DNA from: Ascaris suum | Taxonomy: Eukaryota; Nematoda; Chromadorea; Rhabditida; Ascarididae | Length of the DNA: 64,000 nucleotides | Direction of reading: 5' to 3' | NCBI GenBank assembly: GCA_013433145.1 | Contig: CM024191.1 | Location: 5,782,501 to 5,846,500 of the forward strand | Notes under the pieces: model-generated | What the model saw: only the letters and a program-made list of their open reading frames with translations | The model's database searches: none | Told to the model about the DNA's origin: nothing | Part shown: positions 13,571 through 26,800 of the stretch, in pieces | Layout of the letters: each line of letters opens with the position of its first letter | How positions within the stretch are numbered: position 1 is the stretch's first letter | Made by a program: the position numbers and the translations under genes

Positions 13571-16500
13571 TCACAAAAAATTGGCTAAAAATGATTCCAT
13601 TTCTTGTAGCTCCATTGGCGCATCTCGCTAAAGAAATAAACAAAATTGCCTAATTTCTACTGCGTAGAACTGAGAGTTCTGAATTCTTTCTAAGTGGTTA
13701 AAATGAATCTCAAAAATAATCCCCTTTGGCAATCAGCTTCGAATATCCTCAATAAATCCAAGATTTAAGAGAAGAATCTGTTTTACTCTGGCACCGATGA
13801 AATGAATACACTGAAAAGAACTGATAACAAAATGACGCTTTTCCGGAAATATGCGCTCCAAAGACTAAAATCACCTTAACAACAGCATGCTTAGCTGTTT
13901 TATGAGAGCGAATTAAAAGTGATATCTCAGGGAAAGATCGCATCCCCAGCTTTACATGAAAACGTTCACAGCATCTGAATCGATTCGAGAATATTTCACA
14001 AGCCACAAGACAGCTGAGTGCAAAAGCAACACACTGGAAGGGTTTTCTCAGCGAGGATTGTGCACGTCATCTAGATCGGATTGATTCTAGAACGACGACC
14101 ATTTGAGAAGAGCAGCAATACGGTCCACACCGCACCATCTGATAACCGACGTGCGTCGGCGAAATCATATTTTCTTCACCTTTCGCAACGTCTATCACCC
14201 GAACGAACAAACAACATTCAACAGCGCATGCAGACGGAAATATGTTGCGAAACACAAATGCACTACATTGATGATAATTTCGCAACGGATATTCGCTTAC
14301 TAATTTGAATTTAACTCAACGAATTGTTGCTCGGATGGTTTCTGAGGACAATCGTCGCCGATACTTCACGTTAATAATTAAGAAACAATTTATGCACAAA
14401 TAGTGATCCTATGCAAAATAAATACTTGGAAGGCATGGCAAGCGTGAATTTTTGAAAATATACTAGTAAAACAATCCTGAGAGAATTACTGCAAGTTGAA
14501 GCAAGATCGTCTAGTTTAATGCCACTATTTGAAATTGTTTAGTCATTACAAGTGATGATATATTAGCATTTTTCATACGTACTATAAAACTCAATACTGA
14601 ATTATAAAATGTAAAAAATATATAACTTAAATATCACTTAAAGAAACAATCGGAAGAAACGAATGCTTAGCGTATAATCGAGATGACAGCAAGAAAATTC
14701 ATCCGGTGAACTTTAATAAACGATATGTTCGATTCTTAGATGATCTTTACCGTAGTGATCGATATTTATTTCTTTGATGCGATATTCAATCTATACATCA
14801 TCGCATTTGAAAAGACCACAAAATAAATCAATATAATCCAATTTATGAATATTACTATTTAATCGCATAATATTATCTATGATTTTCAAATTAGAATTAC
14901 ACATCCTTCCTAATTGTCGTTGCTCTTATTCCTGAAAATATTCTACTCCAACACGTAATAAAATTTCCAACAAAAATGTCAACATCCAGTCAGCTTAAAT
15001 GCCCACATATTAGTACTGCAAAAAATGTGTGTGAAAATAAAAGTCATGGGGGGGGGGGGGGGGGGAGGGAGAAGAGAAGAGGAAGAACGAGAGGGGAAAG
15101 AGTAGAAGGGGTCATTAACTTAATCAAGCAAGCAGCAGTACGGGGATCTGAAATATACGGCACGTTAAAAGGTGAAAATAAATGAAAAAGAAGCTATGCG
15201 AACGATATTCTACAGCAGAGAATGGTTAGCAAGAATGCGTTCTATTTCACGTACGATTTGAGATTACTGCTTGCAAGAATGAGGTCATTACAAGTATAAA
15301 TATGACAGCACTTACAAACGAGAGAAGCAACAAGACTTATCGAAATATTATTAATGAAAGATATATAACTCAACGCAACGATACTCAAAACGTGGCCAAA
15401 TCAACGATCTAATCTTAACTAGTAAACGCGTAAACTGTTAAAATACGCGAGAACGTGATTTCGATGGGAGGAGGAAAATATTTCACTGGAATGGATCCGC
15501 TGGAGAGATGTTATGGACGAGATATATCATAATATCAATTCGGTAGAATCTGGGATCGGTCGAGTTGCACTTTACGTCGATCAGGTTGGAATATCAAGTT
15601 TTTTATGAGAGATTCGTATGAATGATCGGCCCGATTGGGATATAAACGCAATTTTGCAATATTAGTTGGCTTGATTAGCTTAAGGTCTATACCGACTTCT
15701 GGATAACTGTGTCTTTGCTAACACTCTCTGGAATTTGTCCCAAATCGGTGCAAATCTTTGCGATAGAGATTTTGGCAGCAAAAACATTTGGAATTTGGAT
15801 GGAAAAACAACAAATCACGAAAACATTGAATAAAAGCATTTTCTATAGTTTTTCCAGTGCAAAAAAAGCAGACAAAAAGCAGTGAACACCTGGAAGGTTT
15901 TGTCTCCTATCAAGTTCAATGCAGCTCTAGGTTACTTGGACTTTATAGCCCAACCCCCTCCCCCTTCATTCTGGTTCAACAGGACGTACGCAGTCTCATA
16001 TGACCTGATCGTTTCGTAATCTTTCCGGAACGACAGATAATGCTGTAATCGGTTACGGCATGGCGTTCAGAAAATTAATATGCATCCTAGTCTCATTCCC
16101 AGTTTACAGACCCCACTTCCCTCATCCTGCAGGGGCATCCGAAGGAGATTTTACATAGAGTTATGGCAAACATTCTACGAAGATTTTGCATGTCCAATTC
16201 ACATGTGCCATAAAACATACGGCTAAGAATTTCAAAAAACGACCTCAAGCAACGGATGCCGAATCGAATCAAAGAAAGACAACACGCACCGGGATCCCAA
16301 ATCCGGGTGAAATCTACCAATTTTGCTTTCAAGCAGAAGAATACGTTGGGCAACGACATGGAATAGTGCTAAAGAGTGTACAAAAATTTCTATGCACTCT
16401 TTTTTTTCGGCCAATCTGAAGGAAACGTATTGCTGCCACATCGTATCCGTTAGTAATCTCGCCGTTAGTCTCAACTCGTGAAAAAAAAAACGTTGCTGAG

Positions 16501-17516
16501 GAAATCCAGAAAAAGAGATGACGTCACTGGATCGATGACTTGAAAAAGTTATGCATATTTGTTTTGCTATTGATGCACAGATGCATGTGCATGGTCGCGG
16601 ATCCCAGGTAAACTTGACTGAAGACAAGTTGTAAATGAAAAATGCTACTGACTTATGGGATATGCGTGAAATGGGCTGCAACTGAGGTCTATCGACAACT
16701 GCTGTAGATGCCACTCGCCATACCTATATAACCTGCCTGAGATGGTTAATGCAATGCCAATGCTTCGATCATAAAATTCATGTAGTTTAATTTGCATTCA
16801 CAAATTTATTATGAAACAGTTGTGCTCATAATTTATCTATTATCGCAAGAATATCGCGGGGCTCGCTTACCATCATATTCATTAAAAACTCAATTTCCAC
16901 AGCATTACTTCCATTTAAATATTCCTTCCGATTCGAGAAATAACCTTATGGCAACTCAGCATCCATAAGTGAGCATTTACAGCCTTCGGTATCAACGGTA
17001 CAGGATTACATATTTGAAATTCTCTTTAATGAGGCAGAGTAAATAACAATGGGATGAGGTAAATTTCGAAGAATTGAATCTATTACCAGCTGATCACTTG
17101 AACTTTAACTGCGATGGCATAGATAATTAGTATATTCCACTAGCATTGATACCACAAACAAGCAATTGCACTGCGAATGAAATTTTCTAAATGCAATTCC
17201 GGAAAGAATCCTCGAATTCAAGAACATACTACTTTGCATAACATCTGTTATAGCGAGGAGATATGAATCCGGAAAATGACGTCACCACCAGAAGGAACAA
17301 CGCTTACATTGGCGCTAGCCTTGAAATCCTTTAACAACCTTTCAACAATGAGTTCAAACGCCTCATGATCTTTGTTGAAGAATTGAAGTATAATATAAAG
17401 CGAAGAAAAAGTCATTAACGACGCCGAATAAGCGAGAAAGTGGCGCGCCGTATCTCCCGCCGCACGAACGCCGAAAGCACGAACGAGAACTTCATGTGTT
17501 CGCTGCGAGGTTCCCT
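13571..17516 (-). CDS. Unrecognised minus-strand gene with weakly ankyrin-like exons (5' end unresolved)
   Basis: Candidate exons: 17308-17516 (69-70 codons, contains GDTARHFLAYSAS and HEAFELIVERLLKDF), 16871-16944 (contains NGSNAVEIEFLMN), 14199-14262 (contains ATYFRLHALLNVV), 13875-13974 (contains LGMRSFPEISLLIRSHK) and 13571-13627, the last ending ELQEMESFLANFL then a stop. The final three join in phase (2/1, 0/0), each with a clear AG acceptor and GT donor. The 17308 exon ends in phase 0 but the 16871 exon needs one carried base, and the 16871 exon likewise does not join 14199, so exons are missing or misplaced between them. The spacing of GDTARHFLA-type and VEIEFLMN-type segments resembles ankyrin repeats, but this is only a pattern match. 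No start codon was identified. Confidence 0.45.
15048..15065 (+). repeat. Poly-G run of 18 bases
   Basis: Uninterrupted guanines followed by a purine-rich GGGAGAAGAGAAGAGG stretch; lies in a non-coding part of the ankyrin-like gene region. Confidence 0.85.
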
Positions 17517-17839
17517 CTCAAAAATTTGCAATCCTCTAACACAAATGAATGCATAGACTAGGCTCACGAATTACATAGCGTAAGAACATTTGAGGCTGTA
17601 TTTCTTGTGGAATGTCTAACGATCGAGTAAAATGCGCTCTGTTCGAGTGAGGGGCGCTATACGAGACGGAGCTGTATTTTTGGGGATCGTGCCGAAATGG
17701 AATATGACCATAAATTTCAACGCTGGTTACTTAATTGAATTGAAATTCTTTGAACGCATAACTCGTAATATGGAAAATTGAGGAAATAATACATATGGGT
17801 GCCGAATACATCGCCCAACAAGAGAGCTATGGCAAGGTC

Positions 17840-17864
17840 GGGGGGGGGGGGGGGGGGGGGGGGG
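17840..17864 (+). repeat. Poly-G run of 25 bases
   Basis: Uninterrupted guanines. Other such runs: G at 2453-2467 and 15048-15065; C at 2068-2079, 23604-23620, 29727-29737 and 59727-59738. Confidence 0.9.
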
Positions 17865-20800
17865 AAGCATACAGTGGTAAGAGTATAAAAACAAAAAAGA
17901 GCGACAGGGTGGAGGAACTACACTATGGCGTCTATTGAACACAACTGACTGTCAAGCAAGACCGTAGCCCATTTATATTTTCGCCTACGGCCCTGAAAGC
18001 TTGAGGAGGTCATAATCCACATGGGTGAGATACCACATCAAGATCAACAACTATGAGCGTACAACTTGTTACATAAATGAGGGTTACCACGACCACAACG
18101 ATAATAAAATTGATTAGATCACAACAGATCACTTTTTAACGAAAAGGATATAAAGCAAAAAGACTTTTATGAAGGAAAGAAAATGTCACTTATTGAAGAT
18201 AAAAAAAGATATAACTATGAGAGAATCGTCACAGTAGATATTTCAGTTGACAGAGAAATATGGAAATAATGGCTTAGCGGGAGGGATGCAAGAATATAGC
18301 GCAAGTGGTATATAGAAAACGGAAACAGGAAGATCCATATAATAGAATAAAGAAATGCTGCAATTTTTTTAATCAGCGAAATGAAGTTAAGCATTCATGT
18401 GGAATTAATAGAATTTAAAAAAAAAAAAAACTTGAAAAAGAAGGCAGTTACAACGCTCCCAATTAGCAAGTTCTCACCTCTCGTCAACATATTCGAAAAG
18501 AAATGCTTATGAATATTTTTAATCATATCCGGTTCTTATTGAATTTAAAATGGTAAACAAAGTAAGTTGGACGAAAAGTTGACCAACTCGAAGATATATT
18601 TCATCATGGCGATAGTTATAAATTGGTAATGAAACAAACTAAAATCAACGTGGTTCAAAAGTTTAGAGATTAACGAGACGAATTTACCGGGGAGAATTGC
18701 CAATAGAAGCTATTTTAATGTAAAGCCCCTTTGATTTTTTAATCGAAATTGATGTGGTATTTATGCCCGTTTGAATCACCTTGAATCCACATTTGAGAGG
18801 TAATGAAAACGTAGGAATAGAAATATCAATGATCGAAATGTCTACGAAGAATATTCTCGGATTCGATTTTCTCGATAGCTTGGCAATATATGACACAACG
18901 ATAAGAAATTAGCAACTAAAAGAGCAAGAGACTTTAACCATAGACTAACGAGATTTCCGTTTGTTCAGCTAAAAGAGAATACAGTCTATAATTTCTTAAG
19001 AAAAAGGGAACACCTAAGAATATAGACTATAAGAGAGAGTAGGAATTGTATTCGAGTGGAAGATAGTTCTGTTGTGATGGCGTCTTATAAGATTCGAGGC
19101 GTACTAGACAAAACGTATTGACAGCGACCTATTGAAGCTATCATCACTAACGATAAGAGAAATAGGCGCACATTTACAGATAAAAATAAATGAACGCTTT
19201 ATGTGTAAATGAACATTGATTGCTGATGATTTTAAACTCTTTTTTTTTAAATTATTATAATAATATGCAAATTTCAATTGCAATCGATGTAGTCCAAAAA
19301 AAAGCATTTCCAAAAAAATAATGTTGAATTTTTATAAATGAACGCTATCGACAAAAAATTCTCTTCAATCGTTAGCAAAGTAAGCGCTATTTTGGTTTCT
19401 ATTTTGAACGCTATTTCTTCGACGAATATATTTTTGGTCTCTATTTTCATAAAATTCTCGTAGAGAAAAATTTGCATAAATTTTTTTAGTAGATTTATAA
19501 ATTTTCAACGATTCGAAAAAAAAATTTTTTTTTTATTCAAATAAAATTGAAAAATTTTTCTCATTGATTTTCATCAAATTAAGACGAGAAATCGAAACGA
19601 ATGTGATCACTTTTATAAGTGAACAAAAGAGCGCCTTTAGCAATTTTCCATTATTGATTGTAAATGATAAATGATAAGAGTTTTATCGTTTAGCTTTTTT
19701 CTACTATGCTATCAATGCCTCTATTAAAATATTTCAATTATCGTTTGCAATTATCTCGCTGCGTTGCTTTATTTTTACTTCATTCGATGAGCTTTTCGAG
19801 AACGCCATTTAAACTCCTTTATGACGATTAAATGGCCAATATTATGATCATTTAATTGAATGAAATAATTTCTTTGAAAAAATCAACTATTTAGGAGGAA
19901 ACAGTAAGATTTTCATAGTTTGATCGGCTCATTGAGCAAATTGATCTGGAAAACTACTCGGGCTTCATTCGATAACCTTGTCACTGGAGACTTATGAAGG
20001 ATCTATAGAGAAAATTTCTGTCCAGATGTTCATTGTTTGAATCACTACTGGGTTTTTATATTTCTTCAGTACTGTAGTGAGATCTTCCTTCCAATTTGCA
20101 ACATTCCAATTGAATCTAGAATTTTTTAATTTCAGGACATTGGCATTGAACGAAAGATGATCGATATTCTCATTGCTAAATCTAAAAGTCCACCTAATTA
20201 CCACTCTTTAATCAACTTTATTACTTTTGAATAATATATCGGTTTAATTACGACAAAATTTAGCGTATTTTTATAAAGCATAATGTGTATAATTAATACC
20301 AGGTAAATTTTTTAATACAGGTGTAAAATTTTTTGAAATTCGATGAAACTTGAAGAGCGAATAGTTGTGATTTATATACTAAAGATTTTTGCCATTATTA
20401 TAGATTCGTATTTTTTTGATGATATTCATAGTTTTTCAAGTGAGCAAACTAATGTTATGTGTTTAATTGAAGTTGTATATACGTTCGGTAATCTTTCCGC
20501 TCGACAATTACATTCACGTTGTGAGCCGTGTACGCATGCTAAAGAGGTTGTCACCAACTCGACTTCATCCGATGACGTATCTACGTTTATTTATTCTTGT
20601 GTTTTAATTTAAATTGCTTCTTAATTTAAATTTATGAACAGTCATCAAATTTATTTCCCAATTTCTTTGTGGTAAATTGAAGTAATACCACTTGCTTGTT
20701 TTAATGAATATAAAGTAATTGCGGTAATTAAAGTTACAATAAATAAAGTAATTGGAAATTTGCAAAACACCGCTGTTACAAAAACAGAATGCGGCTTTCA

Positions 20801-21210
20801 AGTGGTATAGTGATTTAGACTGGGGAGTAAGGTGGATGGGAATGTGGTTTGGGGTGGGTGTGTCGAGTGAAGTGGAGTTGAAATGCAACTAGGATTAGGC
20901 GGGTTTATGCTGGCCTTAATATATGTGAGGTGCGGAAAAAACATATTTACACATGATCTCTATGTGTGATAACGAACGACTCTAAAAAACGACGAGAGGG
21001 TGTGTGTTCGACATGATGTGACAATATTAACAAATAACACCGCAATAGGAGTAAATCGCTCGATTGCCATTAAAAGGTTTTCCACGTAAGTGAGGTATTG
21101 TGGTATTTGTTGAAGAAATTTCGATGAAATAATGAGAGGAAAATGCAAAAATATTTACAAAGCGATATAGGCGGAAAATGCTCAGCACGATTATTTTGCT
21201 TTTTTTTAAT

Positions 21211-21715
21211 ATGCAAATTTTCTAGGTGGATTCAACATGACTTGACACAGTTTAACATAAAGTAACATGATTCTTTAAGTGCTTCAAAATTTAACATGAA
21301 CTCTGTTTAATATGCAAACATCTTTGGCATGACAAATGAATTCGCGATGGAATGGGTTTATGCTAATGGAATATGCAAATGTCTAATGCGTGAATATGTT
21401 TAAAGCAGACATAGATTAGCAGTTATTCATTGGTTTTTAATGAGCTTAGTTGCAGCAAGTTGTGCAATGCAATCAATCGCAACCGGGTGCCTAAGTGGAT
21501 GATCGTCTACAAAATAACCACACGAATCGTCAAGCGATATAGTCTATAGTAAAGTATACTACGTTCTTTTCATATTTTAAAATACTTGCTTGTATCATCG
21601 ACCGTTTTTATTTGCTAAGAAACGAGTAAATAAAATCATTGAATTGGCTTTTTTATTAATTGATGTATCGATAACGATATGCATTTTATATGCTTCTTTA
21701 TCAACATATGCAAAC
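21211..21715. promoter_or_regulatory. Cluster of octamer-like ATGCAAAT/C motifs
   Basis: ATGCAAAT occurs at 21211 and 21373, and ATGCAAAC at 21312 and 21708, all on the plus strand within 500 bases. ATGCAAAT is the classic POU (octamer) binding site. Any function is inference, and AT-rich DNA makes such words fairly common. Confidence 0.25.
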
Positions 21716-21921
21716 TTCAACACATATTGCAAATTCGATCATTAAAAATTTCTGATTTATTAGGGCGTTAATTCTGATTTTTTTTTTCGTTACCGTTTTG
21801 AAATGTGTCTACTTTATTAGAGATATTCTGGGGTATGCGGTGATAATCAGATATTTTGATGAATACTTTGTTACGAATTATTTATACAAGAGTGAATAAT
21901 ATTGAAATATTTTTATCTCAG

Positions 21922-22127
21922 GGAAACCGACAGTTCAAATTTGTCAACCCGTTCAAAGAGAAGACTCTATCGATCTGAAACTATGTGATCATAATTCATG
22001 GGTCGATATGGTTGAAGAAGTCGAAAATGTGGTAAGCAAATATGATGATATTACAGCCAAAACCAACTTCCCCTATGAAGCGCAACTGTTTAAAAGCGTT
22101 ATAGATGCATTGATATTGGAGTACTAA
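21922..22127 (+). CDS. Terminal exon of an unrecognised plus-strand gene
   Basis: After a TTTTATCTCAG acceptor the frame stays open for 67 codons to TAA at 22125-22127, with balanced codons (for example SIDLKLCDHNSWVDMVEEVE and PYEAQLFKSVIDALILEY at the end). A poly(A) signal AATAAA lies at 22216-22221, about 90 bases past the stop. The exon needs one carried base from an upstream exon that I could not place. A GTAAGC inside the exon after EENV-like codons could act as an alternative donor. The product is acidic and was not recognised. Confidence 0.5.
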
Positions 22128-22215
22128 ATTGACGACAAGAGTGGAATAATTCGGCTCCTCTAATACTTCCTTCTATAATTTTTCCAAAAATATAAAAAAT
22201 TTCATTAATATTTAT

Positions 22216-22221
22216 AATAAA
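22216..22221 (+). terminator. AATAAA poly(A) signal of the gene ending at 22127
   Basis: Perfect hexamer 89 bases after the TAA stop on the same strand. Confidence 0.5.
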
Positions 22222-23603
22222 CGCAAATTTAATAACATAGCCATATATACATATTGTATAATAATATCTCATCATACTTCATCGTCAGACGTTTAGGGCA
22301 ATGCAGCAAAAACGAACGTTACAATTGAGGTAAAATGAAATGAATGTTGAAATCTAATGGTTCAAAGAGGGGCGCATTTAAGAGGAATTTTGAAGAGGAG
22401 AAAAAGATCACTATCGACGAGTAACAAACATCCGATCAAGTTTATCTATAGTTTTTCTGATACTGAACATTCACTCGAAAACAGTTCCTTGCCATAGAAT
22501 TCGGTGATATATATCATATATAGTATATTTTCTGTTCAATTTATTTCCAATTTTCACCCCCATTAACGACAATTTAACCAACAGTATATTCCATTTATGA
22601 TCTGCTTTTCCAATATAACAACTTGGAAATGAAGCGTTGCTTAGCCATGTGGAAATTTCTTCAAGAGACAATTTTTATGCAAACTGTTGCAGATTTATTT
22701 AAGACGTGAATTACTTTTGCGTCTAGAAATTCTATCAACGTTCAGCAGTAGCATATTACGTTTGAAACGTTCAAAAAAAAAAACAGAAGATTTTATAAAT
22801 TCTCTTGACGGAAGTTGTGCCATACTGAATTAATTTCTTTCGTTCATGTGGGGATGTTATTAGGAAAAGTGTTGTATACGATGTGTTGTGATATATGTCT
22901 GTGCACAACTAGATACACATTTACGTTTATGTATCATAGTTAGTTGAAATGCGGAAAAACTCTTTCATAGATAGGAAAGAATATGGCATCCGCTTAATTT
23001 TCTACTTGCTCGAAGAATTACTCCTCATTCGTTCGAAAATTTTCACCTCTCGGCATATCATTTATTTTTTGCATTGAAAATGTCGTTGTTTTCATTATTT
23101 ACGATCAAAATCACATAAAACATGCAAAATTAAATTGAAATTAATATCACTGACTATTTCAACATTATTACAGAATTTTTATTGGAAGATTATTCTGTGC
23201 TAAATTTTAACTTTTTTCGTTCTCTGTCGATTTTTTTTTTGTCTATTGTTGCAAAAAAAAATGCGAATTTTTCATAGGTATTAGATTTTTGCTAGGGTCT
23301 GATTTTCTTTAGTCCACTATTTGAGTACAACTAGGTTTGAAAAAATTGAACATTTATCTTCTCATTATTTTTTTCATTGTGTTGCTTAGATTTACGTCAA
23401 TTTCAAATAAAATTACCACTATTCGCATACAGAGACATTATTTTACATGTTGTTAAATCTCTTAGCAATTGTTACTTCTTATATTTCTTCAATAAATTGC
23501 TTCTTATTTCTCTATTTTTGTGCATATATGACTTTTTTTTTGCAACGTGGTGGGAATTATTTGGATTCCCTCCCTTCTGTAAATTTGCTCCCCTCCCTCC
23601 CCT

Positions 23604-23620
23604 CCCCCCCCCCCCCCCCC
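23604..23620 (+). repeat. Poly-C run of 17 bases
   Basis: Uninterrupted cytosines inside a longer pyrimidine-rich tract (about 23570-23640). Confidence 0.85.
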
Positions 23621-23876
23621 TCCACTTCCTCCCTTAGCTTCTTTACTCAAGTTCACCCTACGAGCGATTTTTATAGTCGACTTCCCTTCCATCTCCGTCT
23701 GGAAAACCACAGGCTGACACCAAAAATTAATGTTTTTTGTGGTGCTGTGCCATATGCGCAAAAGTAGTATTTCTAACTTGAAGAAGTCCGCCTAAAGCTA
23801 TAAACTCCGAGATTTTTATTTGTGGCTGTGGGATCCTTTTTTGAAAAGAAAGCAAAAATTGGTCTTAAACGGAACT

Positions 23877-26800
23877 TTAGGTGGCGGTATACGGCAAGTT
23901 CTCCACATCGGCAACTGCAAAACTTCGATCGATTCGACTTAACAGTTGAACTTCATTGTGGCCGATAAAACAGTCGACACAATCGTCGTCGATCATTTGA
24001 CTTTCGTCAACGGATCCAAGAGGCCCGCGTAAAATGGTGGATGAGCTAGATGATGCTAATCGAATTAGTTCAATAGATAGGGTTTTACCAGGCGTTTTCA
24101 GCTTGTAAAATAGCGCCCTTGTTTGTGGTGGTTTATAGCGGTGTGTTTTAGATGGAGTGAGATGCCATCGTGGTGTTTGCTCTGTTGCAAATGGACGTTA
24201 TCTATGATATCGTTGAAGGTAAGTTCACGTGTTTCAATCATTTGCTTCATATGGTACATCATAACAGGTTCCTAGTGTCGCCATTTAAGGCTTGGTCCTC
24301 TACTATAGGATGCCATCAATAAATGAGAGTAGCGTCTGCAGCAAATCCCAGGGGGGAGGGGGGGGGTCACATACAAATATGAAGTAAATAAGTAAATAAT
24401 AATTGATAAATATGAAGTAAGTAAATAAACAACGATATAAAAATAAAGTAGATTGATTGAAAATAAAAAGATGAGAGTACTTTCATACCAAGGACAAGTT
24501 ATCGGCCATGGTAGGCATTGGTGAAGATGACAAAGGTGACTATTAGTGTCACAATACAGTTACTTTTTTAAGTTCTGAGCGTATTTTGCTAAACTCAGAT
24601 ATTTAAATTGTCGATACGTCCGGGTGGAGCATTATTTTTATTCATCGCTGTCATATTTAAATATAAACGGTGCTGATGGGTGGTCTTAATTGAAATATTA
24701 CTATAATTAAATGCACTCATCGAAGAGTGTTCACTTAGCCGTAGTTGTTACTTTTGTATTGCGTCAGTCTAATGTAAATAGTTGAATTTTGCTGTTTTTA
24801 ATATTAAATTAGATGTCTGAACGCAGCGATTTGCGATCGTTATCCTGGTTGATATCCACATAGACGATCCTTCCTGTATTGTAGCATCTTGTACTGTAGA
24901 TGTCACCCAAAATACGCAATAACATTACAAAAAGGACGTCATTTAGGAGTACATGTGTTTATACCGGCTGTCGCGGTGGTCTTCATTGCAGTAACACTTT
25001 TCCTATGTGGTCCTGGAAAAAAAGAAACGCAGAGCACTGCTGAAACGCATACAATATCAGGTGAGTTAATCTTTATTAGCTTAACGCACCTTTACACATC
25101 GGTAGCGATCGAATTCGTTCTAGAAACAACGGCTAACAATGCGATATTTGCTTACATATTTGAGAGCTGTTTAATTACATCAACAAATTGAATTCACATT
25201 CTGATAGGTGATGACAGCTGCTATTTCCACTATGAATTATCGACTATCACTTTTAGCAACTTAACTGCTCATCTCAGTGATTATTGCAGCATGAGTTTTT
25301 GTTTGATACCATCAGTCCTCCTTCAAACTGCTTTCCTCTTCTTATACTAAAGGCGCCAATCTCCAGTAAACTCTTTCCGTCATAAGACTCCAAAACTTAT
25401 AAAACTTGCTCCATTCTGCTAAATCTTAGAGAGGAAGGATAAACCTTTTTCTCAGTAAAACCTCTGTCCCAGATAAACCCTTCTCAGATATCCGTGGAAG
25501 TTTACAGCCCCAAGGTTTGCCTCAAAGCAACATAATGATGGAGTTTTGCTAGCCTCATTGGTGATACTCAAGCGGCGTTCAACGCTAACTAGAAAACTGT
25601 CTTCCTTTTTACAAGAATTTGCATGGGAATGAAAAGTCCACTGATCTGTTTTGGGAATCTACCTCATTAAAAATCACGTCCGCTTGGTTGAATATCACCT
25701 TTGTTAAAAAACGGCGCCACCATTTGTTACCTTTGCTATCGCTTCACTGCATTACTTGTCAGCACAAAAGGCATACCGTTACATCCTTCCTTGTAAGCGG
25801 TTTCCCGAAGATTTTGTTGATAGGAAAGTTGCCTACTTCCCGATGATTCGCCACGAAAAAAAGCTCCAACTACAAAAATATGGCGATAATGGGAGCAAAT
25901 TTTGCAGCATAAATTGTGAGTCAAATCTCGAGGTGACGCACTCAAAGAAGTCGCTTCATGTCTTGTTTGCTGTAAGCTTGTTTTGTAGAACGTGCTCATT
26001 ACCACGCTATTGTCATTCATGAAGAATCTCTCTCTGATTTGCTCTACACACGTAAAGAGTAATGAATTCCACTGAATTATTGTGTCATTACAACATTTTT
26101 GTATAAAAGCAATGTTGTGATCGACATAGCTCAGAGAGCAATGAATCGGACGCCATTTGAACTTACTATACCCAATTTGAGCGTGGATCATTTATTAGCC
26201 CATATAAATAAAATCATTTACCTGATGTCGACTACAAAAGGTGAGAAATGAAACAGTACCCCACATATGTGTTTGTGAACTTGTTTTAAATTTTCAGGTG
26301 CATCGTTGCAAGAAAACGATCGAAAGGATAAAGAGGATTGATTGTGGAGTGTGTTGTACTAGAAGGAAAGCAGGTGGAAGTCGATAAAGTTGTTTAGATA
26401 GTAGAGGTAGATAGGTAGAACGAAGACAAGGATCTCATTTCGATACTCGAATAGTTGATGCTCATTTTCGATACTCAAGTAATCAAATGATCGAGTTCTG
26501 TTCGATGCACATTTAAGCTGATACTCAATGTAAGGTATGCGGTTGCTTTCTGAATAAAACTTTTTTTTTTGGAAATATTGGAGCAAATACACAAGGGAGG
26601 TTAAATTTCTTTAACAGAGTTTCTTGTGTGATTTGCTACTTACGCTTGGGAATATCCGAGCATCCACATATATGGCGAGCTGCAAGACATCTTTTGCAAA
26701 GTCGAAAGAAACAATCGCTGAATTTGCTTTTAATTTCTTATTTTATAGACACATGCGAAGATAGCACGAAACCTTTGCAAACAAACACTACGAGGTTTCT

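Larger units (their letters stand above)
17517..21921. other. Very AT-rich region without an assigned gene
   Basis: About 4.4 kb with many short open frames. A G run of 25 bases sits at 17840-17864. A minus-strand segment at about 20070-20194 follows a good acceptor (GGACTTTTAG) and reads FNWNVANWKEDLTTVLKKY; it could be an upstream exon of the ankyrin-like gene. A plus-strand open segment at about 20440-20570 reads GNLSARQLHSRCEPCTHAK and might be an upstream exon of the gene ending at 22127. Neither could be joined convincingly. Confidence 0.4.
22128..23876. other. Convergent 3' intergenic region
   Basis: This lies between the stop of the plus-strand gene at 22127 and the stop of the minus-strand gene at 23877. 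It is AT-rich with a C run at 23604-23620. Open frames around 23400-23760 are made by the poly-C/pyrimidine stretch and are not convincing. Confidence 0.5.

Noticed and set aside
16232..16714. 160-codon minus-strand open frame
   Set aside because: No splice support, no family resemblance, many rare transitions, and plausible short exon fragments lie in different frames here. Treated as chance.
25736..26191. 151-codon minus-strand open frame
   Set aside because: It is antisense to two phase-consistent plus-strand exons (25763-25915 and 26130-26240) and lies in an intron of the minus-strand gene model.
26359..26549. Longer alternative frame through the exon at 26525-26549
   Set aside because: It would need a different carried base from the upstream exon; the shorter exon with a GTATCA donor joins in phase to the next two exons.
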